Assembly: GCA_025357915.1 (NCBI GenBank)
Contig: JANYLH010000062.1
Span: 1-55,435, forward strand
Origin: Gammaproteobacteria bacterium
Lineage (GTDB): Bacteria; Pseudomonadota; Gammaproteobacteria; Steroidobacterales; Steroidobacteraceae
Direction: 5' to 3'
DNA length: 55,435 bases
Notes under the pieces: model-generated
The model's database searches: none
Told to the model about the DNA's origin: nothing
What the model saw: the letters and a program-made list of their open reading frames with translations, nothing else
Translations under genes and position numbers: made by a program
Part shown: positions 1 through 10,749 of the stretch, piece by piece
Layout: each line of letters opens with the position of its first letter
Position numbering within the stretch: position 1 is the stretch's first letter

Positions 1-58
1 GGAAGCGAATGCCGGCTGCTCCCTGCGCCAGGAAGCGTGCACTAATCTGGTGGCTCAT
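1..58 (-). CDS. possible 5' end of an unidentified gene, cut by the window edge
   Basis: An ATG at position 58 on the minus strand opens a frame reading MSHQISARFLAQGAAGIRF up to the window edge. It lies about 50 nt downstream of the dnaE stop in the same direction. The residues do not resemble the N-terminus of AccA, the usual neighbour after dnaE in gammaproteobacteria. Only a weak G-rich ribosome binding site precedes it. The fragment is too short to identify, and it may not be a gene. Confidence 0.3.
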   Translation of the reverse strand, partial: MSHQISARFLAQGAAGIRF

Positions 59-107
59 CGCCCGCAAGGGTACGTTTCAACGTCGCGCCCCGCAACCTTG
101 AGGCAAA

Positions 108-3100
108 TCAAGCCGATACAGCCGAGCTTGCGCTCCCGGGAGGCCCGTACGCCACGCGTACCACGCCGAAGCGGCGCTCGAGCTGCTCGATGAGCGCGCC
201 GCTGGCGCGCACCTTCCACTCATCGCCGAGCAGCACGATGCCTTGTGCCTCGCTGTTCGTGATCCGCACCGCCACGGAGCATTCCCCGCCCAGCGAGCCG
301 GAAAGCAGCTCGCCCAGCACCGCGAGCAGTTCGCGCTCATCGCCCGCGGAGGGCCATTCGACCAGGATGCGCCGCGCCGCTCGCTCGCGGACGGCCGCGA
401 GCGACTGGATGCCCCGCGCCTGGATGCGCCAGGCATCGGAGAACTCATCGAAGCGCAGGCTCCCCTCGACCAGCACCAGTTCGTCCTTGACCACGAGATC
501 GCGGTAGCGCTGGTGCGTCTCCTCGCTCAAGGCGACTTCGATGCGCCCGCTCCGGTCGTCGAGCACGAAATTGACGCGCGTGCCGCGCCGGCGGATCTCG
601 AGAATCAGGCCCGCGGCGCTCACTTTGCGTGCCTCGCCCCAGCGCTCGCCCTCGCCGCCCGCCGGACGCGCCTCGCCCGCGAGGTCGCGGATGCGCACGC
701 CGACCAGCTGCGCCAGGTCGCGTTCGAAGCGCGCGATCGGGTGGCCGGTCAGGTACAGGCCGAGCGTCTCGCGTTCACCCGCCAGGCGTTGTGCCTCGCT
801 CCACACCGGCTCGGCGGCCGCGGGCCGCGCCACCTCGCCCGCCGCGGCCTGCGGCAGACCAAAAAAATCGTTCTGCCCGGCTTCCACGGTGCGGGCGGTC
901 TGCTCACCGGCCTGCATCGCGAGGGCGAGCCGCTCCATCAGCGCGGCGCGATTGGCGCCGAGCGTGTCGCAGCTCCCGGAACGGATCAGCGCCTCGAGCA
1001 CGCGGCGGTTGACGCGCTGCAGGTCGACGCGGTGGCAGAGGTCCTCGAGACTCGCGAAGGGCCCGCGCGCCGAGCGCTCCTCGACCAGCGCGTCGACCGC
1101 GGTGCGCCCCACGCCCTTGACCGCGCCCAGGCCGTAGCGGATCGTGGCGGCATCCGCAACCGCAAAGGCGTGCCCCGAGGCATTGACGTCCGGCGGCAGC
1201 ACGGCGAGTCCCACCAGCGCGCAGTCATCGATGAGCGTCACCACCTTGTCGGTGCGGTCCATGTCCGCGGACAGCACGGCGGCCATGAACGCCGCCGGGT
1301 AATGCGCCTTGAGGTAGGCCGTCTGCCAGGCCAGCATGGCGTACGCCGCCGAGTGCGACTTGTTGAAACCGTAGCCGGCGAATTTTTCCATCAGGTCGAA
1401 GATGTGCTCGGCGCGGGCACGCGGCACCGCCCGGGCGACCGCGCCGTCGATGAACACGTTCCGCTGCTTGGCCATCTCCTCGGGCTTCTTCTTGCCCATC
1501 GCACGGCGCAGCAGATCGGCGCCGCCGAGCGTGTAGCCGGCCAGCACCTGCGCGATCTGCATGACCTGTTCCTGGTAGAGGATCACGCCATAGGTCGGCG
1601 CCAGGATCGACTGCAGGTCAGGATGCAGGTAATCGATCGGCCGCACGTTGCGGCTGTGCTTGCGGCTGATGAAATCCTCGACCATGCCCGACTGCAATGG
1701 CCCGGGCCGGAACAGCGCAACCAGCGCGATGATGTCCTCGAAGCAGTCGGGCTGGAGCCGGCGGATGAGATCCTTCATGCCGCGCGACTCGAGCTGGAAC
1801 ACCGCCGTGGTGCGGCAGCTCTTGAGGAGCGCCACGGTGACCGCGTCGTCCATGGGCAGGCGCGTGAGATCGAGCGGCGCCTCGCCGGCCTGCGCCCGCG
1901 CGGTGTTGATGTCGCGCACCGCCCAGTCGAGCACTGTGAGCGTGCGCAGGCCCAGGAAGTCGAACTTGACCAGCCCCGCGGCCTCGACGTCGTCCTTGTC
2001 GAACTGCGTGACGACGTTGGCGCCGCCCTCCTCGCAGTACAGCGGTGCAAAATCCGTGAGCACGGAAGGCGCGATCACCACGCCGCCGGCGTGCTTGCCG
2101 GCATTGCGCGTCAGGCCCTCGAGCGAGCGCGCCATGTCGATGAGCGTGCGCACGTCTTCGTCGTCGCGATAGAGGCGCTTGAGTTCAGGTTCCTTCTCGA
2201 GTGCCTTGGCGAGCGTCATCTCCAGCTCGAAGGGCACGAGCTTGGCAATGCGATCGACCATCCCGTAGGGATGGCCGAGCACGCGGCCGACATCGCGCAC
2301 CACGGCCTTGGCGGCCAGGGTTCCGTAGGTGATGATTTGCGATACCCGTTCGGGCCCGTACTTGGCGGCCACGTACTCGATCACCCGATCGCGCCCCACC
2401 ATGCAGAAGTCGATGTCGAAATCCGGCATCGACACGCGTTCCGGGTTCAGGAACCGCTCGAACAGCAGGTCGTAACGCAACGGGTCGATATCCGTGATGC
2501 GCAGCGCATAGGCCACCAGCGACCCGGCACCCGACCCGCGCCCCGGCCCGACCGGCACGCCGTTGTGGCGCGCCCAGTCGATGAAATCTGCGACGATCAG
2601 GAAGTAACTGGCGAAGCCCATCGGGCAGATCACCTCGAGTTCGGCGGCCAGCCGTTCCTGATAGCGCTCGGCGCCGCCCGGCGCGGGTGCCACCGCCGCG
2701 AGACGCGCGGCCAGGCCCGAGCTCGCCTCCGCGCGCAGATGCCGCTCCGGCGTCATGCCTTCGGGCACCGGGAATACGGGCAGCCGGGCCTCACCGAGCC
2801 GCAGCATCAGGCTGCAGCGGCGCGCGATTTCGACGCTGTTGGCGAGCACCGCCGGCGCCTCTGGAAACAGCGCCTGCATCTGCTCCGGCGTACGCAGGAA
2901 CTGCTGCGGCGTGTAGCGGCGCGGCCGGGTGGGATCGGCCAGCAACGCCCCGTCGTGTATGCACACGCGCGCCTCGTGGGCTTCGAAATCCCCGGGCGCG
3001 AGAAAACGCACATCGTTGGTGGCCACCGCCGGCACACCGCGGGCAGCCGCCAGCGCCAGCGCGGCCGGCACGTACGCATCCTCGCCGGGCGCGCCGATGC

Positions 3101-3614
3101 GCTGCACTTCGATGTAGAAGCGATTGCCGAACAGCGCCAGCCACGCGCCGAGCGCCTGTGCCGCCTGTGCGGCGCGCCCCTGCGCCAGCGCGCGGCCCAG
3201 GTCACCGTGTTGCGCTCCGGAGAGCGCAATGAGTCCTTCGGTGGTGGTGGCCGACAGCCAGGCGCGTTCGATCAGCGGCTCGCCCTTCACCTGTCCCTCG
3301 AGCCAGGCGCGCGAGACCAGCCGCGTCAGGTTCCGGTACCCCGTCAGGTTCTGGCACAACAGCGTGAGCCGCGAAGGCCCCTGTGGGTCGACGCCCTCCC
3401 TGATCCGCAGGTCGACGCCAATGATGGGCTGCACGCCGCGAGCGAGCGCCGCACGATAGAACTTCACCATCGCGAAAAGGTTGCCCGCATCGCTCACGCC
3501 GACCGCGGGCATGCCGGCCATCGCCACCGCCTCCACGAGTTCATCGACGCGCACGACGCTGTCGACGAGCGAGAACTCAGTGTGCAGGCGGAGGTGTACG
3601 AAGTTCGCTGTCAT
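108..3614 (-). CDS. dnaE: DNA polymerase III subunit alpha
   Basis: Catalytic subunit of the replicative DNA polymerase III holoenzyme, 1168 residues, close to the E. coli length. An N-terminal PHP domain begins at [11 protein letters not shown] (residues 5-15). The polymerase core carries PDFDIDF with Asp398 and Asp400, followed by the conserved [20 protein letters not shown] stretch; the third catalytic Asp is expected in KFDFLGL near residue 550. A helix-hairpin-helix and a C-terminal OB-fold ([13 protein letters not shown]) follow. Its ATG lies inside the 3' end of rnhB (38-nt overlap), which implies coupled translation at the distal end of the lipid A operon. Identification is secure. 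Confidence 0.98.
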   Translation of the reverse strand: MTANFVHLRLHTEFSLVDSVVRVDELVEAVAMAGMPAVGVSDAGNLFAMVKFYRAALARGVQPIIGVDLRIREGVDPQGPSRLTLLCQNLTGYRNLTRLVSRAWLEGQVKGEPLIERAWLSATTTEGLIALSGAQHGDLGRALAQGRAAQAAQALGAWLALFGNRFYIEVQRIGAPGEDAYVPAALALAAARGVPAVATNDVRFLAPGDFEAHEARVCIHDGALLADPTRPRRYTPQQFLRTPEQMQALFPEAPAVLANSVEIARRCSLMLRLGEARLPVFPVPEGMTPERHLRAEASSGLAARLAAVAPAPGGAERYQERLAAELEVICPMGFASYFLIVADFIDWARHNGVPVGPGRGSGAGSLVAYALRITDIDPLRYDLLFERFLNPERVSMPDFDIDFCMVGRDRVIEYVAAKYGPERVSQIITYGTLAAKAVVRDVGRVLGHPYGMVDRIAKLVPFELEMTLAKALEKEPELKRLYRDDEDVRTLIDMARSLEGLTRNAGKHAGGVVIAPSVLTDFAPLYCEEGGANVVTQFDKDDVEAAGLVKFDFLGLRTLTVLDWAVRDINTARAQAGEAPLDLTRLPMDDAVTVALLKSCRTTAVFQLESRGMKDLIRRLQPDCFEDIIALVALFRPGPLQSGMVEDFISRKHSRNVRPIDYLHPDLQSILAPTYGVILYQEQVMQIAQVLAGYTLGGADLLRRAMGKKKPEEMAKQRNVFIDGAVARAVPRARAEHIFDLMEKFAGYGFNKSHSAAYAMLAWQTAYLKAHYPAAFMAAVLSADMDRTDKVVTLIDDCALVGLAVLPPDVNASGHAFAVADAATIRYGLGAVKGVGRTAVDALVEERSARGPFASLEDLCHRVDLQRVNRRVLEALIRSGSCDTLGANRAALMERLALAMQAGEQTARTVEAGQNDFFGLPQAAAGEVARPAAAEPVWSEAQRLAGERETLGLYLTGHPIARFERDLAQLVGVRIRDLAGEARPAGGEGERWGEARKVSAAGLILEIRRRGTRVNFVLDDRSGRIEVALSEETHQRYRDLVVKDELVLVEGSLRFDEFSDAWRIQARGIQSLAAVRERAARRILVEWPSAGDERELLAVLGELLSGSLGGECSVAVRITNSEAQGIVLLGDEWKVRASGALIEQLERRFGVVRVAYGPPGSASSAVSA

Positions 3615-4197
3615 GGGGTAATAGCGATCTTACCGGAGCGAAGCTCCGTCGATGTATCGGCGACGGCCCGAGGCGCGCCAACGCGGCCAGGTGGGCCGCG
3701 GTCGGATAGCCCTGGTGCTGCCCCAGGCCAAAGCCCGGGTATTGCAGGTCGAACTCAGCCATGCGCGCATCCCGCCAGGTCTTGGCAAGGATGGACGCCG
3801 CGCTGATCGCCGGCACCAGGTCATCACCGCGCACGAGGGTTTCTATCTGGCAATCTGCAAACAGATCAGTGAGGTGCGGGGCTTTGTTGCCATCGATGAT
3901 GATGTGCGTGGGGCGCACTGCCAGCGCCTGCAGCGCGCGGCGCATGGCCAGGAGCGTCGCCTGCAGGATGTTGAGCGTGTCGATCTCCAGGGGCGTAGCG
4001 ACGCCGAGGCCAAAGGCGATGGCCCGCTCCCGGATCAGTACCGCCAGCTGCGTACGGCGCTGCGGGCTCAGCTTCTTCGAATCGCGCAGCCCGGCGATGG
4101 GCCGCTCCGGGTCCAGCATGACCGCGGCCGCGACCACCGGCCCGGCGAGTGGTCCGCGTCCCGCTTCATCGACACCGGCGAGGAGCGGCGCGCCCAT
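3577..4197 (-). CDS. rnhB: ribonuclease HII
   Basis: Removes ribonucleotides from DNA and cleaves the RNA strand of RNA-DNA hybrids. The protein has 206 residues (E. coli 198). The first acidic pair is Asp10-Glu11 in [16 protein letters not shown]; another Asp lies in IIIDGNKAP and the last in [11 protein letters not shown], giving the family DEDD set. The frame stays open upstream, but the ATG at 4197 shares its A with the lpxB TGA (TGATG) and puts the conserved domain at the N-terminus. The last 12 or so residues ([10 protein letters not shown]) extend past the family core and are encoded inside the start of dnaE. Confidence 0.96.
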   Translation of the reverse strand: MGAPLLAGVDEAGRGPLAGPVVAAAVMLDPERPIAGLRDSKKLSPQRRTQLAVLIRERAIAFGLGVATPLEIDTLNILQATLLAMRRALQALAVRPTHIIIDGNKAPHLTDLFADCQIETLVRGDDLVPAISAASILAKTWRDARMAEFDLQYPGFGLGQHQGYPTAAHLAALARLGPSPIHRRSFAPVRSLLPHDSELRTPPPAH

Positions 4198-5354
4198 CAG
4201 CCCGGACCGGCCAGCTCCAGCACCGCGTCGGCCGCGCGGACCGCTCCATCCTGGCGGAGCGTGGCGTGAATTTCGCGAAACCGCGCCGCGAGCGAGCGCC
4301 GGTGCGCGTCGCCGGCCAGCAGCGCCTGCAGCGCCGCGGCCAGGGCCGGGCCGCTCACCTGCTCCTGGAGGAACTCGGGCACCAGGGCTTCGCCCGCCAG
4401 CAGATTGGGGAGCGAAAAGCGCGGGATCCGCATCAGGCGCAGGGCGCGCACCAGGAATGCCGTCAGCGCACCGAAGCGGTACGCCACCACCATCGGGCAG
4501 CGGCACAGGAGTGCTTCGAGGCTGGCGGTGCCGGACGCGACCAGGGTCGCGTCCGCGGCCTGCAGGGCGAGGCGCGCCTGCCCGTCGAGCACGCGGATAC
4601 GCGCGGCCGCGCCCGCCACGGCACAATCGTGCTCGAACAGCGCGCGCACCTGGGGCGAGGCCATCGGCGCGATGAACTCGACGGCAGGAAGCGCCGCAGC
4701 GAGCGCCAGCGCGGCGGCGATGAAATCCGGGCCCAGGCGCGTGACTTCCCCGCGCCGGCTACCGGGCAGCAGCGCCACCACGTTCGCGTCGGGCGCGAGC
4801 CCAAGCGCACTGCGGGCGGCGCCACGATCGGCATCGAGTGGAATCTGATCGGCGAGCGGATGACCGACGAAGAGCGCCCGCACCGCGTACTGCGCGTAAA
4901 ACGCCGGTTCGAAGGGCAGCAGGCACAGCACCAGGTCGCAGGCGCGGGCAATATGCCGCACACGCCCCTGGCGCCAGGCCCAGACCTGCGGGCTGACGTA
5001 CTGGACGGTCTTTACACCCGCCGCGTGCAGCTGCGCGGCCAGCCCCAGGTTGAATTCCGGCGCGTCGATACCGACAAACACGTCGGGCCGCCAGGCCAGA
5101 AACTCCCGTCGTAACCGGCGGCGGAGCCGCAGCAGGCGCGGCAGATGGGCCAGCACCTCCACCAGCCCCATAACCGCCAGCTCATGGGCGTCGGCGAACG
5201 CTACACAACCGGCTGCCCGCATGGCCGGCCCGCACACACCGCGCACTTCTGCGTCCGGTACGCGCGCGCGGAGCGCTGCGATCAGCGCGGCTCCGAGCTG
5301 GTCGCCGGAGGTTTCACCCGCCACCACCCCGATGCGCAGCGCGCGTGCCTGCAC
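4197..5354 (-). CDS. lpxB: lipid-A-disaccharide synthase
   Basis: Joins lipid X and UDP-2,3-diacylglucosamine to make the lipid A disaccharide at the inner face of the cytoplasmic membrane (GT19 family). It begins with [18 protein letters not shown] and contains [11 protein letters not shown] and [17 protein letters not shown], all hallmarks of LpxB. The frame stays open far upstream, but those residues are an overprint of lpxA. A GTG at 5354, 11 nt past the lpxA stop, gives 385 residues against 382 in E. coli and is the best start; no strong Shine-Dalgarno is visible. Last lipid A gene of the operon, followed by rnhB with a 1-nt overlap. Confidence 0.95.
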   Translation of the reverse strand: MQARALRIGVVAGETSGDQLGAALIAALRARVPDAEVRGVCGPAMRAAGCVAFADAHELAVMGLVEVLAHLPRLLRLRRRLRREFLAWRPDVFVGIDAPEFNLGLAAQLHAAGVKTVQYVSPQVWAWRQGRVRHIARACDLVLCLLPFEPAFYAQYAVRALFVGHPLADQIPLDADRGAARSALGLAPDANVVALLPGSRRGEVTRLGPDFIAAALALAAALPAVEFIAPMASPQVRALFEHDCAVAGAAARIRVLDGQARLALQAADATLVASGTASLEALLCRCPMVVAYRFGALTAFLVRALRLMRIPRFSLPNLLAGEALVPEFLQEQVSGPALAAALQALLAGDAHRRSLAARFREIHATLRQDGAVRAADAVLELAGPG

Positions 5355-5365
5355 GGCAGGGAGCG

Positions 5366-6136
5366 CTAGCGGATCAGGCTGCGCGTGGCAGCACCGATGA
5401 AGTCGAGGAGCGGGCGCACTTCCGGATGCCCAGCCGCCACCGCGGTGAGCTCCGTCAGCGCCTCGGCGAGCGGGAGCCCCCGCCGGTAGAGCGTGCGGTA
5501 GGCGTCGCGGAGCGTGCGGATCTGCCCGGTGCTGAAGCCGCGGCGCTTCAGTCCCTCGCTGTTGATCGAATGTGGCTTCGCCGGCTGGCCCACCGCCATC
5601 ACGTAAGGCGGCACATCCCGCGTCACTGCGGCATTGTTGCCAAGAAAGGCATGCGCGCCGATCCTGCAGAACTGGTGGACGCCGGCGAACCCGCCCATGA
5701 TCACCCAGTCGCCGACGGCAACGTGACCGCCGAGCGTGGCGCAATTGGCCATGACGATGCGGCTCCCGACCTGGCAATCATGGGCGATGTGCGCGTAGGC
5801 CATGAACAGGTTGTCATCACCGACGCGCGTCACACCCGCATCATGCGTGGTGCCACGATTGACGGTGCAGAATTCCCGGAACACATTGCGGTCGCCGACC
5901 TCGAGGCGCGTCGGCTCATCCTGGTATTTCTTGTCCTGGGGCGCATCCCCGATCGAAGCGAACTGGAAGATGCGGTTGTCGGCGCCGATGGTGGTCGGGC
6001 CGTTGACCACGACGTGCGGGCCGATGCGGGTGCGCGCGCCGATGCGGACGCCCGGCCCGATGACCGTGAACGGACCGACCTCGACGTCTGAGGCCAGCTC
6101 AGCCTGCGGCGAGACCACCGCACGCGGGTCGATCAC
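5366..6136 (-). CDS. lpxA: acyl-ACP--UDP-N-acetylglucosamine O-acyltransferase
   Basis: Catalyses the first step of lipid A synthesis, moving a 3-hydroxyacyl chain from ACP to UDP-GlcNAc. It has 256 residues (E. coli 262) and a left-handed beta-helix of hexapeptide repeats from the N-terminus ([20 protein letters not shown]) to about residue 190. The catalytic His sits in [10 protein letters not shown]. The helical C-terminal domain covers the last 65 residues. The start overlaps the fabZ stop by 4 nt (ATGA). Confidence 0.98.
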   Translation of the reverse strand: MIDPRAVVSPQAELASDVEVGPFTVIGPGVRIGARTRIGPHVVVNGPTTIGADNRIFQFASIGDAPQDKKYQDEPTRLEVGDRNVFREFCTVNRGTTHDAGVTRVGDDNLFMAYAHIAHDCQVGSRIVMANCATLGGHVAVGDWVIMGGFAGVHQFCRIGAHAFLGNNAAVTRDVPPYVMAVGQPAKPHSINSEGLKRRGFSTGQIRTLRDAYRTLYRRGLPLAEALTELTAVAAGHPEVRPLLDFIGAATRSLIR

Positions 6137-6618
6137 GCTGGAGTTCCGGGGCCCCGCACCGGGCCGGTGGGCACTCCGGGCGCGAGCATGAGTTCGGCGG
6201 AGGCGGCCTCTTCATCCCCGACCGTCGCGACGGCGGAGAGTTTCCAGATGCCGCGCAGGTTCCGTTCGAGCGTGGCCTGCAGGACCAGTTGGTCGCCTGG
6301 CTCGACCGGCCGGCGGAAGCGCGCCTTGTCGATGCCCACGAAGTAGAACACGGAATTCTCGTCCGGGTACACGCCGGCGGTGACGAAGGCCAGCACGCCG
6401 GCCGCCTGCGCCAGTGCCTCGATGATGATCACCCCCGGCATCACCGGCCGGTGCGGGAAGTGCCCCTGGAAGTACGGCTCGTTGATGGTCACATTCTTCA
6501 GCGCACGCACCTTGTGCCCGGGCACGCACTCGAGCACCCGGTCGACCAGCAGAAACGGGTAGCGGTGCGGCAGGCGTCTGAGCACTTCGTAGATATCCAT
6601 GTGCAGCGGTTCATTCAT
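6133..6618 (-). CDS. fabZ: 3-hydroxyacyl-ACP dehydratase FabZ
   Basis: Dehydrates 3-hydroxyacyl-ACP in type II fatty acid synthesis, using the same precursor pool as LpxA and LpxD. Hot-dog fold with [14 protein letters not shown] near the N-terminus and the active-site [20 protein letters not shown] (His and Glu). It has 161 residues against about 150, with a Gly/Pro-rich tail ([12 protein letters not shown]). The ATG at 6618 overlaps the lpxD 3' end by 8 nt and is preceded by GGAAG at a spacing of 8 nt, favouring it over the in-frame ATG six codons later. Confidence 0.97.
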   Translation of the reverse strand: MNEPLHMDIYEVLRRLPHRYPFLLVDRVLECVPGHKVRALKNVTINEPYFQGHFPHRPVMPGVIIIEALAQAAGVLAFVTAGVYPDENSVFYFVGIDKARFRRPVEPGDQLVLQATLERNLRGIWKLSAVATVGDEEAASAELMLAPGVPTGPVRGPGTPA

Positions 6619-7654
6619 CTGTCTTGCTTCCAGGCTTTGATCCGTGTGTGCCGCGTTCGAGCTGTGTGACCCGGCCGGCCAGCGCGTCGAGCCGCTTGAA
6701 GCGCCCCACCAGGCGCCGCCACACCGCCGACGGTTCCGCCGGTATGCCGCCGGAATAGACCCCCGGCGTGCTGATCGAGTGGGACACCATGGACAGGCCG
6801 GTCACCACCACATCATCGCAGATGTCCAGGTGGCCGACGATACCCACGGCCCCGGCGATCATGCAGCGCGCGCCGATACGGGTGCTGCCCGATATGCCCA
6901 CGCAGGCGGCAATTACGGTGTGCTCGCCGATCTGCACGTTGTGCGCGACCTGGATCTGGTTGTCGAGCTTGACGCCCGCGGCGATGACCGTATCGTCGAT
7001 GGCGCCGCGGTCAATTGTGGTGTTGGCACCGATTTCAACATCATCGCCGATGCGCACCCGCCCGAGCTGGGGCACCTTGGTCCAGCCCGCGCCGTCGCGC
7101 GCGAAACCGAAGCCGTCGGATCCGATCACCGCGCCGGACTGCACGCTCACGCGGGCGCCCAGCTGCGTGCCAGGCTCGAGCGTCACGCGCGGATGCAGCC
7201 GGCAATCGGCGCCCACCTGCACGTCCGCGACCAGCACGCAGCCCGCTCCGATGCGGGAGCGTTCACCCACCATGCAGCGCGGCCCGATGACCGCGCCGGC
7301 GCCGATGCTGGCGCTGGGCGCGATCTGCGCGCCCGGATCGACATGCGCGCCCGGGTGCGCGCCCGGGGTAGCTGGAGGGTCCGGGTGCAGGAGCGCGGCG
7401 ATGCGCGCGTAAGCGGCATAGGGATTGGAGTGGACCAGCGTCGCCACCGGGCACTGCGGCGCAGCTTGCGCGTCGAGCACCACCGCCGTGGCGCGCGTTG
7501 CGGCGAGCTGGGCGCGATAGTGTGGATTGGCGAGGAACCCCAGGTCGCCCGGCCCCGCGCCGCCCAACGTGGCGACACGTGCGACGACGGCCGCCGGATC
7601 GCCGCGCAGTTCGCAGCCAAAGCGCACCGCCAGCTCGCCGAGCGTCAAACCCAT
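6611..7654 (-). CDS. lpxD: UDP-3-O-(3-hydroxyacyl)glucosamine N-acyltransferase
   Basis: Third enzyme of lipid A synthesis; adds the N-linked hydroxyacyl chain. The 347 residues show the N-terminal uridine-binding domain ([14 protein letters not shown], then [13 protein letters not shown]), a long hexapeptide beta-helix from about residue 100 to 310, and the catalytic His in [19 protein letters not shown]-terminal helix ends in a Lys/Gly-rich tail. It starts 36 nt after the skp stop. The order skp-lpxD-fabZ-lpxA-lpxB matches E. coli. Confidence 0.98.
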   Translation of the reverse strand: MGLTLGELAVRFGCELRGDPAAVVARVATLGGAGPGDLGFLANPHYRAQLAATRATAVVLDAQAAPQCPVATLVHSNPYAAYARIAALLHPDPPATPGAHPGAHVDPGAQIAPSASIGAGAVIGPRCMVGERSRIGAGCVLVADVQVGADCRLHPRVTLEPGTQLGARVSVQSGAVIGSDGFGFARDGAGWTKVPQLGRVRIGDDVEIGANTTIDRGAIDDTVIAAGVKLDNQIQVAHNVQIGEHTVIAACVGISGSTRIGARCMIAGAVGIVGHLDICDDVVVTGLSMVSHSISTPGVYSGGIPAEPSAVWRRLVGRFKRLDALAGRVTQLERGTHGSKPGSKTDE

Positions 7655-7690
7655 CGCACCCTGCCCAGCCCCGCCCGCCGCGGGCCCTGT

Positions 7691-8260
7691 CTACTTGGTA
7701 GCGGGAGCGGCCGGAGCGGCCGCGGCCGGCTTCGGCGCCGGGGCACTGGCCGCAGCGCGCGCCTGGAGGCCAGCGAGCACCGCCGCCGTGACGTCGAGCG
7801 AGTTGTTCGCGTACACCACGCCTTCGGTCAGCACCAGGTCGAATTTCTGCGTCAGCGCATAGCTTTGCACCTCGGCGACGATGGCGCTCTGCAGGCGCGA
7901 GAGTTCCTCGTTCTGCCGCGTGTTGGCGTCTTCCTGGAAGTCGTTGAGCTTCTGCGAGTAGTCGCGGTTGCCGTCACGCAGTTCCTTCTCGGTCCTGGTG
8001 CGCTGCTCGGCGCTCATGGTCGAGCCGTCTTTTTCATACTTGTCCTGCTTGGCCTTCAGCGTGGCCTGGAGCGAGGCGAGCTCGCGCTGCTTGGGAGCGA
8101 ATTCGCTCCGCAGCGCGTCCTGCACGGCCTTGGCCTGCGGCGATTCCTGCAACAGACGCGCGGCGTTGACCACGCCGATCTTGATTTCAGCCTGCGCCGG
8201 CGCGATGGCCAGAGCGCCCGCCAGCAACCCTGCAACGGAGATAATCCAAGAACGCTTCAC
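7691..8260 (-). CDS. skp: OmpH/Skp-family periplasmic chaperone
   Basis: Periplasmic chaperone for unfolded outer-membrane proteins. A signal peptide (VKRSWIISVAGLLAGALA, ending in AQA) is followed by IKIGVVNAARLLQESPQAKA and a long charged coiled coil (about residues 45-125), as in Skp. The frame is open further upstream, but a GTG at 8260 is preceded by AGGGAG at 7 nt and places the signal peptide at the N-terminus, giving 189 residues. The last 25 or so residues are an Ala/Pro tail absent from E. coli Skp (161 aa). It lies directly after bamA, its functional partner. Confidence 0.93.
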   Translation of the reverse strand: MKRSWIISVAGLLAGALAIAPAQAEIKIGVVNAARLLQESPQAKAVQDALRSEFAPKQRELASLQATLKAKQDKYEKDGSTMSAEQRTRTEKELRDGNRDYSQKLNDFQEDANTRQNEELSRLQSAIVAEVQSYALTQKFDLVLTEGVVYANNSLDVTAAVLAGLQARAAASAPAPKPAAAAPAAPATK

Positions 8261-8279
8261 TGCTGTGCTCCCTGATGAA

Positions 8280-10721
8280 TTAGTAAGAACCGCCGATCGT
8301 AAACTGGAAATTCTCGGTGCGATCCGCCCAACGCACGGCATCACCACCGAACTTGTTCAGCGGTATGCCGTAACTGAAGCGGAATACGCCGAGCGAAGGC
8401 GCCAGCCACTGCACCGATACGCCGGTGGATCGCTTGAGTTGATCATACTTGAATTTGTAGTCCACCGGGGTCGTGAAGTCCCGGCCCAGGTATTTGACAT
8501 TGTCGGTGGAAAACACGTTGCCGTAGTCGAAGAACAGCGTCGCCCGGGCGCTGGTCTGCCACTTGAGCGGCAGCGGCAGGATCAGCTCGGCACGGGCCAC
8601 GGCCAGCATGTTGCCGCCGTAGGGATTACCGTTGCTGTCGACCGGGCCCAGCGAGCTTTCCGTGTAGCCGCGCACCGTATCGGGCCCGCCACCGTAGAAA
8701 CGCTTGTAGGGCGGGAGCGCCGTGGTGCTGCCCATGCCCTTACCGTAGGCCACGTTGAGTCCCAGCGACAACGTGGTGCGCAGCACGAGCGGCAGGTACA
8801 CCGTGCTGTCGTAACTGGCCACGTAGTAGCGCGTCTTGCCACTGGGCACGAAGCTCAGGCCCAGCGTATGGCGCTGGCCGCGATCGGCGAACAGGCCGCG
8901 GTTGCGCGAGTCGAACAGCCAGCCGACATTGGTCTCGATGGTGCTGAAGCGGCTCCCGAACAGCGAGGTGGAACTGGTGATCGCCGTGCCGTCGGACAGC
9001 GTGACGCTCGAGAGTATGACCCGGGTGTAGGGGCCGCCATTGTTCTTGACCCAGTCGACCGCCTGCTGGGCGCTGCTGCCCTGGTAGGTCAGCAGGTCGA
9101 CGCGCTGCAGCGACAACCCGGCGCTGAGCCGCTGGAACTCGGTGATCGGGTAGCCGTAGCTGAGCCCGAGCGCCAGGTTCTGCGACTTGAAGTTGGAAGA
9201 AGTCGACACGAACTGCGTCGAGTTGCGGTAGCTCAGCGACACGGTGCGTGACAGGCCGTCGATGGTGCGGTACGGGTTGGTGTGCGAGAAGCTGTAGAGC
9301 TTGTTGTAGAGTCCCGAGTCCAGCTGCAGGGCCACGGCATTGCCAGAGCCCATGAAGTCGCTGTCCTGGAAGCTGCCATTGAGCATGAATTTCTGCGCCG
9401 CGGAATAACCCACGCCGCCGCTGATGGTCGCGCTCGGCCGTTCCTTGACGTCAAACACCACATCGACCTGGTCTGGGGACCCGGGCACCGGATTGGTCTC
9501 GAACTCGGCCTTTTCCACGAACGGCTGTTGCTGCAGGCGCTGCTTGGAGCGCTCCAGCGCGACGTTGGAGAGCAGCGCGCCCTCGAGCTGGCGCAGCTCG
9601 CGCCGCAGCGTCTCGTCGTTGCTGCGCGTGGTGCCCTTGAAGCTGATCTCGCGCACGTAGACGCGGTTGCCCGGATCGACGAACAGCGACAGCGCGACTT
9701 CGCGCTTGGCCTCATCCAGCGTCGGCACGGGCTCCACCTTGGCGAAGAAGAAGCCCTCGGCGCCGAGCCGGTTCTTGATCAGTTCCTGCGTGGTGGAGAT
9801 GGACTTCTGCGAATAGATCTGGCCCGGCGCCACCAGCACCAGGCGGCGCAGCTGCGCCTCGGGAACCACGAGGTTCCCTGCCAACTTGACGCCCGAGATC
9901 TTGTACACCACGCCCTCGGTGATGTTCGCGGTGATGAACACGTCGTTCTTGTCGGGCGAGATGGCCACCTGCACCGAGTCGATGTGCGCGTTGGCGTAGC
10001 CGCGATCCTGGTAGTAGGTCTGGATCTTTTCCAGGTCTCCCTGGAGCGATTCGCGCGAATAACGGTCGTCCTGCTTGTACCAGGAGGTCCAGGTCGGCGT
10101 CTTGAGGGTCAGCGTCTCGAGTATGTCCTTGCTCTTGAAGGTCTTGTTGCCGACGATGTTGATCTGGCGGATTTTCGCGCGACTCCCCTCCTTGATATCG
10201 AGGTTGACGCGCACACGATTGTTGGGCAGATCCTCGACCTTGGAATCGATCGTCACCGCGTACTTGCCGCGGCTGTAGTACTGATCGGTGAGGTACTGCG
10301 TCACTTCCTCGAGGGTCGAGCGGTTGAAGGTCTTGCCCGCCGACAAGCCGACGTTGCGCAGCGATTTTTGCAGGTCCTCGGTCTTGATGTCCTTGTTGCC
10401 CTTGATCTCGATGCTCTCGAGCGAGGGGCGCTCGAGCACGGCGATCACCAGCGTGTTGCCATCGCGGCTGATCTGGACGTCACGGAAGAAACCGGTCGCG
10501 TACAGCGCCCGCAGCGCCTCGCGCACGCGCTGGGCATCGAGCCGGTCACCGATGTTGACCGGCAGGTAGTTGAACACCGTGCCTTCGGAAATGCGCTGCA
10601 GGCCTTCCACCTTGATGTCGCCGACGGTAAAGCCGCTGGCGTCGGCCAACTGCGCCTGCGCCTGCGCCGCACCGCTGGTGACAAACAAAAAGAACGCCGC
10701 GAGACCCGCGCGATGATTCAT
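8280..10721 (-). CDS. bamA: outer membrane protein assembly factor BamA
   Basis: Central Omp85-family component of the BAM complex, which inserts beta-barrel proteins into the outer membrane. The protein has 813 residues from ATG 10721; a GTG two codons earlier is possible. A signal peptide ends near AAQAQA. Five POTRA domains follow (first: FTVGDIKVEGLQRISEGTV) to about residue 430, then the 16-strand barrel with the lid-lock motif VRGYTESSLGPVD and a C-terminal strand ending FTIGGSY. Lies between rseP and skp, the standard order. Confidence 0.98.
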   Translation of the reverse strand: MNHRAGLAAFFLFVTSGAAQAQAQLADASGFTVGDIKVEGLQRISEGTVFNYLPVNIGDRLDAQRVREALRALYATGFFRDVQISRDGNTLVIAVLERPSLESIEIKGNKDIKTEDLQKSLRNVGLSAGKTFNRSTLEEVTQYLTDQYYSRGKYAVTIDSKVEDLPNNRVRVNLDIKEGSRAKIRQINIVGNKTFKSKDILETLTLKTPTWTSWYKQDDRYSRESLQGDLEKIQTYYQDRGYANAHIDSVQVAISPDKNDVFITANITEGVVYKISGVKLAGNLVVPEAQLRRLVLVAPGQIYSQKSISTTQELIKNRLGAEGFFFAKVEPVPTLDEAKREVALSLFVDPGNRVYVREISFKGTTRSNDETLRRELRQLEGALLSNVALERSKQRLQQQPFVEKAEFETNPVPGSPDQVDVVFDVKERPSATISGGVGYSAAQKFMLNGSFQDSDFMGSGNAVALQLDSGLYNKLYSFSHTNPYRTIDGLSRTVSLSYRNSTQFVSTSSNFKSQNLALGLSYGYPITEFQRLSAGLSLQRVDLLTYQGSSAQQAVDWVKNNGGPYTRVILSSVTLSDGTAITSSTSLFGSRFSTIETNVGWLFDSRNRGLFADRGQRHTLGLSFVPSGKTRYYVASYDSTVYLPLVLRTTLSLGLNVAYGKGMGSTTALPPYKRFYGGGPDTVRGYTESSLGPVDSNGNPYGGNMLAVARAELILPLPLKWQTSARATLFFDYGNVFSTDNVKYLGRDFTTPVDYKFKYDQLKRSTGVSVQWLAPSLGVFRFSYGIPLNKFGGDAVRWADRTENFQFTIGGSY

Positions 10722-10749
10722 GCGCACACTGCCGTTGCTTTAGGGGGAG

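Noticed and set aside
243-3806. A 1187-codon open frame on the plus strand
   Set aside because: It lies antisense to dnaE and rnhB, has His/Arg-rich composition typical of the reverse strand of high-GC genes, and shows no domain.
4198-4626. Upstream extension of rnhB
   Set aside because: The added residues overprint lpxB and are Arg/Gly/Pro-rich; the TGATG coupling and family length support the start at 4197.
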